Positions 16,497 to 25,222 are shown, numbered from the stretch's first letter. The stretch is DNA of 34,576 nucleotides from Anderseniella sp964390445 (GCA_964390445.1 CAYMJJ010000017.1:1-34576); one strand, 5' to 3'. The notes: generated by a model not told the origin, from the sequence alone. Numbers and translations: made by a program.

Positions 16497-19252
16497 ACCG
16501 CCACGTAACCCCGGCCGCCATCACCTTTTCGGTCAACGGCACCCCGGCAACGCTGAAATCTGCCCCCCATGAACGCCTCACTGCCGTGCTGCGAACCGAG
16601 CTTGGACTGACCGCCACCAAGGTCGGCTGCGACGCGGGCGACTGCGGCGCCTGCACGGTGCTGGTGGATGGTGAACCGGCGTGCGCCTGCATGATGGCGG
16701 CAGGCCAGATGCAAGGCTGCGAGATCACCACGCTGGAAGGTCTCGGCAAGGACGGGCGCCTCACTCGCCTGCAGGATGCGTTTCTCGAGTTTGGCGCAGC
16801 CCAGTGCGGTATCTGCACGCCGGGCATGCTGATGAGCGCGGCAGCACTGCTCAATGCAACGCCCGCCCCTGACCGGCAACAGGTGGAAGACGCGCTCGGC
16901 GGCGTGCTATGCCGTTGCACCGGGTACGCCAAGATCATCGATGCGGTACTGTTTGCCGCCGGCTCCAACGCCGTGCGCGCGCCGTCGCTGCCGGGCAAGT
17001 CGGTCGGCCAGCCGATTCGCCGCGTCGACGGTACGCCGAAGGTCGATGGCCGCGAGGCGTTCGGTGCCGACAGCATTCCCGCCGATGCGCTGATGGTAAA
17101 GGTGATCCGTTCACCACACCACCATGCCCGCTTCGAGATCGGCGATACGGAGCCTTTCCTGAAGGCCCGGCGGGGCCTCGTGGCGGTGATGACCGCGTCG
17201 GACATTCCCGGCACCAACCTGCATGGCGTCATCGCGCCCTTTGCCGACCAGCCGGTGTTTACCGAGGACATCGCGCGCCATCGGGGTGAGGCAATTGCCA
17301 TGGTGGTGGGTGAACGCGCCGCCATCGCAAACCTGGTGATGGCGGATTTCCCCGTGACATGGCAGGTACTGCCCCATGCGCTGACGCCGGATGAAGCCAC
17401 GGCAGAAGGTGCCGCCCTGCTACACCAGGCGCGCTCAGGCAACGTGATGGTGCGCGGTCTCGTGCAGAAGGGCAACGCCGAGGACGGGCTGGCCCGTGCC
17501 ACCCACACGATCGAGCGGGAGTACTCCACCCCGTTCATCGAGCATGCCTACATCGAGCCGGAAGCTGGCTGGGCGGTGCGCGATGGCGACACCATCGTCA
17601 TTCACGGCTCGACCCAGGCCCCGCACATGGACAGTGAGGCCGTGGCGGCGATCATGGATCTGCCCCGCGCGCAGGTGCGAATCGTGCCGTCGGCGTGCGG
17701 TGGCGGGTTTGGTTCCAAGCTGGACCTGTCCATGCAGCCCTATATTGCGCTGGCGGCCTGGAAGCTGGGCCGGCCCTGCGGCATAGTTTACACCCGCCAG
17801 GAGTCGATGCGCTCCACCACCAAGCGCCACCCCAGCCAGATCACGCTCAAGGCTGGTTGCGACGCACAAGGCCGGCTGACCGGGTTCGACTTTCACGGGG
17901 TATTCAACACTGGTGCCTATGCAAGCTGGGGTCCGACCGTGGCCAACCGGGTGCCGGTACATGCTTCAGGCCCGTTCCATATCGAAAACTACCGGGCGCG
18001 GTCCGTGGCGGTGCATACCCACTGCCCGCCATCCGGGGCGTTCCGGGGCTTCGGCGTGCCGCAATCGGCGGTGGCGCAGGAATGTGTGTTCGATGAGCTT
18101 GCCGACATGGCTGGCATCGACCGGCTGGAGTTCCGGCTCATCAACGCCCTGGACGACGGCCTGCCAACGGCCACGGGCCAGGTGTTTGCCTCGGGCGTTG
18201 GCATCAAGGAATGCCTCAAAGCGCTGCGTGAACCTTACGCTCAGGCGCGCCGGCGCGCGCAACAGTTCAACGCCACTGGCAACCACCTGAAGAAGGGCGC
18301 AGGCCTTGGTACCTGCTGGTATGGCTGCGGCAACACCTCGCTGCCCAACCCGTCCACCATGAAGGTGGGCATTGATGCTGCCGGCACGGTTTGGCTGCAC
18401 CAGGGCGCGATGGACATCGGCCAGGGTGCCAGCACGGTGATGGTGCAGGTGCTCGCGGACGCGCTGGGCGTACCTGCTGATGCCATCCGGCTCAAATCCG
18501 GCGATACGTCGATCACGCCCGATGCCGGCAAGACGTCGGCTTCGCGACAGACGTTCGTGTCCGGCAACGCGACACGGCTTGCCGGTGAAGCCCTGCGCGA
18601 GCAACTGCTGCGTCACGCCAACGTCGCCGTTGATGCGGGCATCACGCTGGCACCGGGTGCATTGCTGCTGGCCGATGGCAAGGGCGAGCGCCGCATCGAC
18701 CTGTCCGGTCTCGCGCCCGATGCTGAAGGCTACGTGTTTACCTCCGTCGAGACCTATGACCCGCCCACTTCGCCGCTGGATGAAAATGGCCAGGGCGCGC
18801 CTTATGCGGTGTTTGGCTATGGCGCACACCTGATGGAACTGACGGTGGATACAAGGCTCGGCACGGTGAAGCTTGACCGGCTGACCGCCGCCCATGACGT
18901 GGGCCGGGCCATCAACCCGCTGCTGGTCGAGGGCCAGATCGAGGGTGGTGCAGCACAAGGCATCGGCTTGGCGCTGATGGAAGACTATATCCCCGGCCGC
19001 ACCGAGAACCTGCACGATTACCTGATCCCCACCTTCGGCGACATGCCGCAGGTGAGGTCGATCATCATCGAGGTGCCGGACCCGCACGGGCCATACGGCG
19101 CCAAGGGGCTGGGCGAGCATGTGCTGATCCCGACGGCCCCTGCCATCCTCAACGCCATTCGCGATGCCACGGGGGCCTGTGTGCGCCACCTGCCGGCCAC
19201 GCCCGACAAGGTGCTGGCGGCAATCCGCGCAAAGGAGCAGGGCGATGGCTGA
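16493..19252 (+). CDS. Molybdenum hydroxylase, fused [2Fe-2S] and molybdopterin subunits
   Basis: A 919-residue fusion of the small and large subunits that are separate in CO dehydrogenase and nicotinate dehydrogenase. Residues 1-160 carry two [2Fe-2S] sites: Cys46, 51, 54 and 66 (plant-ferredoxin type), then Cys105, 108, 140 and 142. From about residue 165 (PIRRVDGTPKVDGREAFGAD) follow the molybdopterin domains, with GGGFGSK, GAFRGFG and, near the end, GAKGLGE, where Glu875 is the expected catalytic base. Such enzymes insert an oxygen from water next to a ring nitrogen or into an aldehyde. It overlaps both neighbours. The substrate is unknown; an N-heteroaromatic acid is my inference from the next gene. 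No XdhC-like chaperone is nearby. Confidence 0.9.
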   Translation: MNRHVTPAAITFSVNGTPATLKSAPHERLTAVLRTELGLTATKVGCDAGDCGACTVLVDGEPACACMMAAGQMQGCEITTLEGLGKDGRLTRLQDAFLEFGAAQCGICTPGMLMSAAALLNATPAPDRQQVEDALGGVLCRCTGYAKIIDAVLFAAGSNAVRAPSLPGKSVGQPIRRVDGTPKVDGREAFGADSIPADALMVKVIRSPHHHARFEIGDTEPFLKARRGLVAVMTASDIPGTNLHGVIAPFADQPVFTEDIARHRGEAIAMVVGERAAIANLVMADFPVTWQVLPHALTPDEATAEGAALLHQARSGNVMVRGLVQKGNAEDGLARATHTIEREYSTPFIEHAYIEPEAGWAVRDGDTIVIHGSTQAPHMDSEAVAAIMDLPRAQVRIVPSACGGGFGSKLDLSMQPYIALAAWKLGRPCGIVYTRQESMRSTTKRHPSQITLKAGCDAQGRLTGFDFHGVFNTGAYASWGPTVANRVPVHASGPFHIENYRARSVAVHTHCPPSGAFRGFGVPQSAVAQECVFDELADMAGIDRLEFRLINALDDGLPTATGQVFASGVGIKECLKALREPYAQARRRAQQFNATGNHLKKGAGLGTCWYGCGNTSLPNPSTMKVGIDAAGTVWLHQGAMDIGQGASTVMVQVLADALGVPADAIRLKSGDTSITPDAGKTSASRQTFVSGNATRLAGEALREQLLRHANVAVDAGITLAPGALLLADGKGERRIDLSGLAPDAEGYVFTSVETYDPPTSPLDENGQGAPYAVFGYGAHLMELTVDTRLGTVKLDRLTAAHDVGRAINPLLVEGQIEGGAAQGIGLALMEDYIPGRTENLHDYLIPTFGDMPQVRSIIIEVPDPHGPYGAKGLGEHVLIPTAPAILNAIRDATGACVRHLPATPDKVLAAIRAKEQGDG

Positions 19253-20768
19253 ACCTGCACGCCAGGGCGACAAGATCCGCTGCGATGCCTGCCCGGTGAT
19301 GTGCTACATCGCGCCAGGCCGGTCGGGGGCGTGCGACCGGTATGCCAACGACGACGGCAACCTCGTCCGCGTCGATCCGCTGATTGTTATTGAAAAGGCA
19401 CGCGCCGAAGGCGGCGAACTGGTGCCCTTCCTCGATCGCGGCACAGACTGGGACGGCGAGATCATCAACCCCGATGACAGCTTCATCACCGCCATTGGTG
19501 CCGGCACAACCTACCCGGATTACAAGCCCGCGCCATTCATAGTTTCGCGTGAGGTCGACGGCATCGACATGATCACCGTGGTGACCGAAGGCATTTTCTC
19601 GTACTGCGGCGTCAAGGTGAAGATCGATACCGACCGCCACCTTGGGCCCGAGCGCAGCCTGGTGCGCGTCGACGGCGAGCCGATCGGCCATGTCACCACG
19701 GCGGAATATGGCTCGCAGATGCTGTCGCTTGGCGGCGTGCATCACCTGACCGGGGGCGGCAAGAAGGAAGGCCGCGTCACCTGTGCGGCCCTGCTCGACC
19801 TTTGCAACGGCAAGGCGGTGGAAGTGACCATTGATGATGGCTCCATCGTGGTGATCGAGGCAGGCAAGCCGCCCATTGTCAACGGCACCCCGGAAGAGCG
19901 CATGCGGGTGGGCTGCGGATCAGCCACCGTGGGCATGTTCGCTTCGCAGTGGCAGGGTTTGGTCGATGAGGTGGTTGTGGTCGATGACCACATCACCGGC
20001 GTCATTTCCGAGCACCAGGCCGGCAAGGTGCTCGGCTGGCAACCGACCGGCATCAAGATCAAGGGACGTCGCTCAACGCCGGGGCGCTACTTCCAGGTGG
20101 CCGACCCGGGCACCGGATGGGGCGGCACCAATGTCGATGACCCGCTCACCATCCTGGGCGACTTCGACACCAAGGTGGCTAAGGCAGGCCAGTCGCTGCT
20201 GATGGTGTCCACCACCGGCGAGCAGTTCGCGTACTACGAATTGGATGACGAGTTGAAGCCGCAGCAGAAGGACATGCCCGACCGGCTGATGAAGTCGGTG
20301 CGGCTGATCGAGGAAAACTGCGAGCCTGCGCTGTGCACGGTGCTGTTCATGGGCGGTGCGGGCGGGTCCTTGCGCGCCGGGGTGACCGAAAACCCTGTCA
20401 AGCTGACCCGCTCGGTCAAGGACACGCTGACCCGCATCACATGTGGTGGCGCACCGGCTTATGTCTGGCCCGGTGGAGGCATCACCATCATGTCCGACGT
20501 GACGCTGCTGCCGGAAAACGCCTTCGGTTACGTGCCGACACCGGCGCTGGTTGCACCCATCGAGTTCACCATGCGGCGCGAGGACTACGAGGCGCTGGGC
20601 GGCCACATGAAGCACGTCATGCGGCTTGACGAGGCGCGGGCCGGCAAGAAGGCGATCCAGAACGATCACGTGCTGGCTGGCCAGAAGGAAGCTGCCTCAA
20701 AGCAGGGCGTGCCATGGCCCACCGAGCAGCGCCACTTCGGCTGGTCGCGCAAGGAGGGCGGATCGTGA
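19245..20768 (+). CDS. 6-hydroxynicotinate reductase-like iron-sulfur protein
   Basis: A 507-residue protein that I recognise as resembling 6-hydroxynicotinate reductase, the enzyme of Eubacterium barkeri nicotinate fermentation that uses reduced ferredoxin to make 1,4,5,6-tetrahydro-6-oxonicotinate. The N-terminus holds Cys13, 16, 20 and 30 (C-x2-C-x3-C-x9-C), a likely [4Fe-4S] site. Further Cys appear in FSYCGVKV, RVGCGSATVG, NCEPALCTVLF and ITCGGAPAY. The body is Gly-rich, with GGVHHLTGGGKKEGR and FMGGAGGSLRAG. No signal peptide or membrane helix is seen. The start overlaps the molybdenum enzyme gene by 8 bases and the end overlaps UPF0280 by 4. The reaction here is inferred; the true substrate may be another hydroxylated heterocycle. 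Confidence 0.75.
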   Translation: MAEPARQGDKIRCDACPVMCYIAPGRSGACDRYANDDGNLVRVDPLIVIEKARAEGGELVPFLDRGTDWDGEIINPDDSFITAIGAGTTYPDYKPAPFIVSREVDGIDMITVVTEGIFSYCGVKVKIDTDRHLGPERSLVRVDGEPIGHVTTAEYGSQMLSLGGVHHLTGGGKKEGRVTCAALLDLCNGKAVEVTIDDGSIVVIEAGKPPIVNGTPEERMRVGCGSATVGMFASQWQGLVDEVVVVDDHITGVISEHQAGKVLGWQPTGIKIKGRRSTPGRYFQVADPGTGWGGTNVDDPLTILGDFDTKVAKAGQSLLMVSTTGEQFAYYELDDELKPQQKDMPDRLMKSVRLIEENCEPALCTVLFMGGAGGSLRAGVTENPVKLTRSVKDTLTRITCGGAPAYVWPGGGITIMSDVTLLPENAFGYVPTPALVAPIEFTMRREDYEALGGHMKHVMRLDEARAGKKAIQNDHVLAGQKEAASKQGVPWPTEQRHFGWSRKEGGS

Positions 20769-21607
20769 GCATTCAGGCTGCCCTTTTGCCAGACGGCAAG
20801 CGCTTGCACCTTCAGCACGGCCCCATCGACTTGATCATTGGTTGCGACGGCGAGGGTGCACAGGTGCGCCGGGCCTATATGGCGGCGCGGGCGCGGTTCG
20901 ACGGGTTGCTGGAGCAACTGGTCGAGGAACTGGCCCTGTTGCGCACCGAAATACCGCGCGATGGCTTCAATCTGGCGGGGCCGGTGGCGCAACGCATGCA
21001 GGCTGCGGTGAAGCCGCACTGGCGCGCACGTGTGACAGCCATGGCGGCGGTGGCAGGTTCCGTGGCTGACGAGATGCTCACCGCCATGCTGAAGGCTGCA
21101 AGCCTGCGCCGTGCCTACGTCAACAATGGTGGCGACATCGCGCTGCACCTTGCGACGGGCGAGCGGTTCTCGATTGCCTCCGCCAACGGGCTGGTGACGG
21201 TGACGGCAGCCGATGGTGTAGGCGGCATTGCCACCTCCGGTTGGCGTGGCCGGTCGCAGTCACTCGGCATTGCCGACAGCGTTACCGTACTTGCCCGCAC
21301 CGCTGCCCAGGCCGACGTGGCCGCAACCCTGATTGCCAACGCCGTGGACCTGCCGGGCAACGCAAGCATCAAGCGCGTACCCGCATCGGAGCTTTCGCCG
21401 GACAGCGATCTTGGTGAGCGGCCAGTGACCGTCGATGTCGGCCCGCTGGACGCGGTGGAAACCGCTGCCGCGCTGACCTCGGGCGAGGCGGTAGCGCGGG
21501 ATATTCAACGACGGGGCTTGATCATCGCCGCCACTCTGGGCCTCAATGGAAACGTGGTCCGGGTCGAGCCTGATCACAGTGTGAAGGGAATTGCCACGCA
21601 TGGCTGA
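20765..21607 (+). CDS. UPF0280 family protein (ApbE-like superfamily)
   Basis: A 280-residue protein of the UPF0280 family, related in fold to ApbE flavin transferases. Recognisable parts are GPIDLIIGCDGEG near the start, AVAGSVADEMLTAML and YVNNGGDIALHLATGE in the middle, and GIATSGWRGRSQSLGIADSVTVLA, which resembles the ApbE 'ATSG' segment. The GTG start at 20765 has an AAGGAGG site and overlaps the reductase stop (GTGA). The family has no proven function that I know; its place directly after the reductase suggests it installs or handles the flavin or another cofactor of that enzyme. Confidence 0.8.
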   Translation: MSIQAALLPDGKRLHLQHGPIDLIIGCDGEGAQVRRAYMAARARFDGLLEQLVEELALLRTEIPRDGFNLAGPVAQRMQAAVKPHWRARVTAMAAVAGSVADEMLTAMLKAASLRRAYVNNGGDIALHLATGERFSIASANGLVTVTAADGVGGIATSGWRGRSQSLGIADSVTVLARTAAQADVAATLIANAVDLPGNASIKRVPASELSPDSDLGERPVTVDVGPLDAVETAAALTSGEAVARDIQRRGLIIAATLGLNGNVVRVEPDHSVKGIATHG

Positions 21608-22184
21608 GGTGCAGGTACGCAAGTCGCTTATTGGTGTGGAGGACATCTTCCACGAGCGCGGGCCGGTTGCGGCAACGCCCTACCGGCGCGGCTTCATCAT
21701 CAAGGTGATCGCCAATCCGTTTGCCGGCAGGTATGTCGAGGACATCCAGCCGTTCATGGAGGACCTGAAGCCGCTTGGCATGGCGATGGCCGCCGAGCTG
21801 ATCGAGGCTATGGGCGTCGAACCGTCCGGCATCGAGGGCTATGGCAAGGGTGCAATCGTGGGCGAAGACGGCGAGATCGAGCACGCCGCCTTGTGGCATG
21901 CGCCGGGCGGGTATTCGATGCGCGAGCACATTCCGAATTCGACCGCCATCGTGCCGTCCACCAAGAAGGTCGGCGGACCGGGCACCCGGCTCGACGTACC
22001 GGTCACCCATGTCAGCGCCTCTTATGTGCGCTCGCACTTCGACGCCATCGAGGTCGGCATCAGCGATGCCCCGCGCAAGGACGAGCTTGCGGTGATCCTG
22101 GTAATGACCACCGGCGCGCGCGTGCACAATCGGGCGGGAGGGCTGGCGGCGAATGATATCAAGGGAGAGGATGGCCTGAGATGA
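21600..22184 (+). CDS. DUF1185 ('amino acid synthesis') family protein, copy 1
   Basis: A 194-residue protein of Pfam PF06684 (DUF1185), whose crystal structures show a variant of the Bacillus chorismate mutase fold. Conserved blocks are NPFAGRYVEDI, GYGKGAIVGEDGEIEHAA, IVPSTKKVGGPGT, LDVPVTH, YVRSHFDAIEV and a C-terminal KGEDGLR. It starts at the ATG at 21600, overlapping UPF0280 by 8 bases, and its stop overlaps copy 2 by 4 bases. The activity is unknown. In this operon a role in opening or processing the reduced ring is a reasonable inference, not established. Confidence 0.82.
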   Translation: MAEVQVRKSLIGVEDIFHERGPVAATPYRRGFIIKVIANPFAGRYVEDIQPFMEDLKPLGMAMAAELIEAMGVEPSGIEGYGKGAIVGEDGEIEHAALWHAPGGYSMREHIPNSTAIVPSTKKVGGPGTRLDVPVTHVSASYVRSHFDAIEVGISDAPRKDELAVILVMTTGARVHNRAGGLAANDIKGEDGLR

Positions 22185-22768
22185 CGCATGCCAAGATCCG
22201 CAAGCTGGCCGTGTTCGTGGATGAAATCCACACCGAGATGGGCAAGGTGATCGACCCGCCAACCCGGCGCGCGTGTGCCGTTGCGGTGATCGAGAATCCG
22301 CACGCCGGCAAATACGTGGACGACCTCGATGACCTGATGACCATCGGCGAGGAACTGGGTGGCCTGCTGGGTGCGCGTTGCGTCGAGGCGCTGGGCATCA
22401 CGCCCTCACAGGCTGAAAGCTATGGCAAGGCGGCGCTGGTGGGCGAGAACGGCGAGCTGGAACATGCTGCTGCAATCCTGCACCCCAGGCTCGGCGCGCC
22501 ACTGCGCAAGGCGGTCGAAAAGGGTGCAGCCCTGGTGCCGTCATCGAAGAAGCGCGGCGGCATGGGCCAGGTGCTTGATGTGCCGCTGGGCCACAAGGAC
22601 GCGGCCTATGTGCGCTCGCATTTCGACGGCATGGAAGTGAGCATAAATGATGCCCCACGCGCCAACGAGATCATGGTCGCGGTTGCCGTGACAGACTCCG
22701 GCCGCCCGCTGCCACGGGTCGGCGGGCTGACCAAGGATGAAGCCAAGGGTGAGGACGGTTTGCGCTGA
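22181..22768 (+). CDS. DUF1185 ('amino acid synthesis') family protein, copy 2
   Basis: A 195-residue paralogue of copy 1. It shares the blocks NPHAGKYVDDL, SYGKAALVGENGELEHAA, LVPSSKKRGGMG, LDVPLGH, YVRSHFDGMEV, DAPR and the ending KGEDGLR, so roughly half the residues match by eye. The differences concentrate in the 20 residues after EHAA. Tandem coupled copies suggest a hetero-oligomer or two successive steps. A 17-base gap with AAAGGA leads to the Rieske oxygenase gene. Confidence 0.82.
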   Translation: MTHAKIRKLAVFVDEIHTEMGKVIDPPTRRACAVAVIENPHAGKYVDDLDDLMTIGEELGGLLGARCVEALGITPSQAESYGKAALVGENGELEHAAAILHPRLGAPLRKAVEKGAALVPSSKKRGGMGQVLDVPLGHKDAAYVRSHFDGMEVSINDAPRANEIMVAVAVTDSGRPLPRVGGLTKDEAKGEDGLR

Positions 22769-22785
22769 ACGGAAAGGATGTTGCC

Positions 22786-23823
22786 ATGAAGTTTATCAGG
22801 AACGCCTGGTATGTTGCCGGTTGGGCCAGCGAGATCGGAACCGGTCTGACGCGCGCCACCATCCTTGGCGATGACGTCGTGCTGTACCGCAAGGGCGACG
22901 GCACCGTGGCCGCCCTGCAAGACCGCTGCCCGCACCGCATGTTGCCGCTGAGCATGGGCCGCCTTGTCGATGGCGATGCCATCCAGTGTGGCTATCACGG
23001 CCTGACCTTCAACGCCGAAGGAGATTGCGTGCGTGCGCCCGGCCAGGACAATGTGCCGAACTGTTCGGTGCACGCCTATCCGGTCGAGCAGCGCAACGAC
23101 ATCGTCTGGATATGGATGGGGGATCCGGCCCGCGCCAACCCGTCCACCATCTTCACCATGCCGGAGTTTTCCGATGCGTCATGGCACGCCCACCAGGGCG
23201 ACGCGCTGCATTTGAAGTCGCACTACCTCAACGTGGCGGAAAACCTGGTCGACCCGGCGCACGTCAGCTTCGTGCACCCGACCACGCTGGGCAACGCCTC
23301 GTCTGAGGACGTGCCGGTCCATGCCGAGGTGGAAGGCGACGTCATCGTGGCGTGGCGCTGGATCAGGAACGCCCCACCGGTCGGCTTCTTCCAGAAGTTC
23401 GGCGGCTTCACTGGCAATGTCGATCGCTGGCACTACTACTACCTGCACATGCCCTCGATCGCCGTGATCGATTTCGGCAGTGCCGATGCTGCACTGAACC
23501 TGCCCGAGGATCGCCGCGATGAAGGGGTGCGCGTGTTCGCGATACACCTGTTGACGCCGGTCGACGACACCAACACCATCGACCGCTGGATGCACCTGCG
23601 CAATATCGCCACCGATGACGAAGCGGTATCGCAGCAGATGGACGCGATGTTCCGGGTGGCGTTCGCCGAGGACAAGGAAATCCTCGAGGTCATCCAGCTT
23701 GAAGAATTGAAGGCCCCGCATCACCGCCCGGTCCGGCTGGCGTGCGACAAGGGGCCGAACGTCTATCGTGCGCGCATTCAGCGAATGCTCGACGCGGAAG
23801 AGCAGGCGCGAGGTGCTGCCTGA
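22786..23823 (+). CDS. Rieske non-heme iron oxygenase, alpha subunit (VanA/PobA-like)
   Basis: A 345-residue oxygenase. The Rieske [2Fe-2S] ligands are Cys48, His50, Cys68 and His71 (CPHRMLPLSMG ... CGYHGL). The mononuclear iron ligands are His159 and His164, with bridging Asp156 (ENLVDPAHVSFVHPTTLG). The short single-component form is typical of vanillate O-demethylase-like enzymes, which demethylate O- or N-methyl groups or hydroxylate rings. No reductase gene (VanB-like) is present in the window, so it must borrow one. In this operon it may prepare the substrate, for example by demethylation, or attack a later intermediate. Confidence 0.88.
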   Translation: MKFIRNAWYVAGWASEIGTGLTRATILGDDVVLYRKGDGTVAALQDRCPHRMLPLSMGRLVDGDAIQCGYHGLTFNAEGDCVRAPGQDNVPNCSVHAYPVEQRNDIVWIWMGDPARANPSTIFTMPEFSDASWHAHQGDALHLKSHYLNVAENLVDPAHVSFVHPTTLGNASSEDVPVHAEVEGDVIVAWRWIRNAPPVGFFQKFGGFTGNVDRWHYYYLHMPSIAVIDFGSADAALNLPEDRRDEGVRVFAIHLLTPVDDTNTIDRWMHLRNIATDDEAVSQQMDAMFRVAFAEDKEILEVIQLEELKAPHHRPVRLACDKGPNVYRARIQRMLDAEEQARGAA

Positions 23824-23878
23824 GTAGTGAGGAACGGGCCGGCCATCCGGCCTGCCGTATCAGTAGAAAGGGAGACGG

Positions 23879-25087
23879 ATGAAACTGTTCAGATATTTGG
23901 CAGGGGCGCTTGTTGCCGCTGCGGTTGGCATCACGGCGCTTGCCGTGCAGGCCGCCGAACCGATCAAGATCGGCGAGATCAATTCCTATTCCCGCATGCC
24001 GGCGTTCCTTGATCCCTACAAGAAGGGCTGGGTGCTCGCACTGGAGGAAGTCAATGCAGCAGGTGGCGTAAAGGGCCGTCCGCTCGAGTTCATCGACCGC
24101 GATGATGCCGGCAAGCCCGGTGAAGCCGTCAAGATTGCCGAGGAAATGATTTCCAAGGATGGTGTCACGCTGCTGACCGGCACGTTCCTGTCCAACATTG
24201 GCCTGGCCGTGACCGACTTCGCCAAGCAGAACAAGGTGTTCTTCCTGGCTGCCGAGCCGTTGGCCGACGCCATCGTCTGGCAATCGGGTAACCGCTACAC
24301 CTTCCGCCTGCGCGCCTCGACCACCATGCAGGCAGCCATGCTGGCGAGGGAGGCCGCCAAGACCGGTGCCAAGAAGTGGGCCACCGTTGCGCCCAACTAT
24401 GCCTATGGCAAGGAAGCAGTCGCTGCCTTCAAGAAGGAACTGACCAAGCTGGTGCCTGACGCGGAATTCGTCGAAGAGCAGTGGCCTACAGTGTTCAAGA
24501 TCGATGCAGGCCCTGTGGTGCGCGCGGTGGAAGCAGCCAAGCCCGAGGGTATCTTCAACGTGACGTTCGGTGGTGACCTTGCCCAGTTCGTGCGTGAAGG
24601 CAACCTGCGCGGCACCTTTGAAAACCGTACCGTGGTGTCGCTGCTGTCTGGCGAACCGGAGTACCTCGAGCCGTTGAAGGATGAAGCGCCCAGGGGCTGG
24701 ATCGTCACCGGCTACCCGGCAAGCGACATTGATACGCCCGAGCACAAGGCCTTCTACGACGCCTACAGGGCGAAATGGGGTGAAGCACCGAAGCTCGGTT
24801 CGATCGTCGGCTACAACGTGGTCAAGTCGCTTGAGGCACTGCTGAACAAGGCCGAAAAGTATGACTCGGAGAGCCTTGTCGAAGCAGCCAAGGGTCTTGA
24901 GATTCCGTCTTCGCCGTCGGGTCCGTTCATGTTCCGCGCACAGGATCATCAGGCAACCATGGGCGCCTGGGTCGGCAAGACTGATGTGAAGGACGGCATG
25001 GGCGTCATGGTCGACTGGTACTATGCCGATGGTGCCGACTTCCAGCCAAGCGACGAAGAAGTGTCCAAGCTGCGCCCGGCCGAATAA
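23879..25087 (+). CDS. Branched-chain amino acid-type ABC transporter substrate-binding protein
   Basis: A 402-residue periplasmic binding protein of the HAAT (LivK-like) class. A signal peptide (MKLFRYLAGALVAAAVGITAL, cleavage near VQA-AE) is followed by IKIGEINSYSRMP, then GWVLALEEVNAAGGVKGRPLEFIDRDDAGKPGEAV, the family start of lobe 1, and a lobe 2 with VAPNYAYGKEAVAAFKKEL. It delivers the ligand to the LivHM/GF complex encoded downstream. An AGGGAG site lies before the ATG. It probably binds the operon's substrate, but the ligand cannot be read from the sequence. Confidence 0.9.
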   Translation: MKLFRYLAGALVAAAVGITALAVQAAEPIKIGEINSYSRMPAFLDPYKKGWVLALEEVNAAGGVKGRPLEFIDRDDAGKPGEAVKIAEEMISKDGVTLLTGTFLSNIGLAVTDFAKQNKVFFLAAEPLADAIVWQSGNRYTFRLRASTTMQAAMLAREAAKTGAKKWATVAPNYAYGKEAVAAFKKELTKLVPDAEFVEEQWPTVFKIDAGPVVRAVEAAKPEGIFNVTFGGDLAQFVREGNLRGTFENRTVVSLLSGEPEYLEPLKDEAPRGWIVTGYPASDIDTPEHKAFYDAYRAKWGEAPKLGSIVGYNVVKSLEALLNKAEKYDSESLVEAAKGLEIPSSPSGPFMFRAQDHQATMGAWVGKTDVKDGMGVMVDWYYADGADFQPSDEEVSKLRPAE

Positions 25088-25116
25088 GCCAGCGCATTTC
25101 CACACCTGACTGGCGT

Positions 25117-25136
25117 GGCGCGGTTTCGACCGCGCC
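25117..25136 (+). other. Stable intercistronic hairpin between the binding-protein and permease genes
   Basis: GGCGCGGT (25117-25124) and ACCGCGCC (25129-25136) form a perfect 8-bp stem around a TTCG tetraloop, with no T-run after it. Hairpins at this place in transport operons often protect the binding-protein mRNA from 3' decay and so keep its level above that of the permease. Confidence 0.6.
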
Positions 25137-25222
25137 CGCCCCCGCAGATGTTTGCTGTCCATGAGGGCACGGCTGACAGCTTCGGACCCAATCCACCCGC
25201 ATTGCCGCAGGGGGCAGCACGC

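Noticed and set aside
17966..19273. A 435-codon minus-strand open frame (and a similar 426-codon one at 16258-17538)
   Set aside because: Both lie wholly antisense to the molybdenum hydroxylase genes, which have clear cofactor motifs. No ribosome site or recognisable domain.
19245..20768. Covalent flavinylation site (D-x2-TGA-T/S type) in the reductase-like protein, as a target of ApbE-like UPF0280
   Set aside because: I read through the protein and found no such motif; VSTTGEQ and GAGTT stretches do not fit the pattern. A non-covalent role remains possible.
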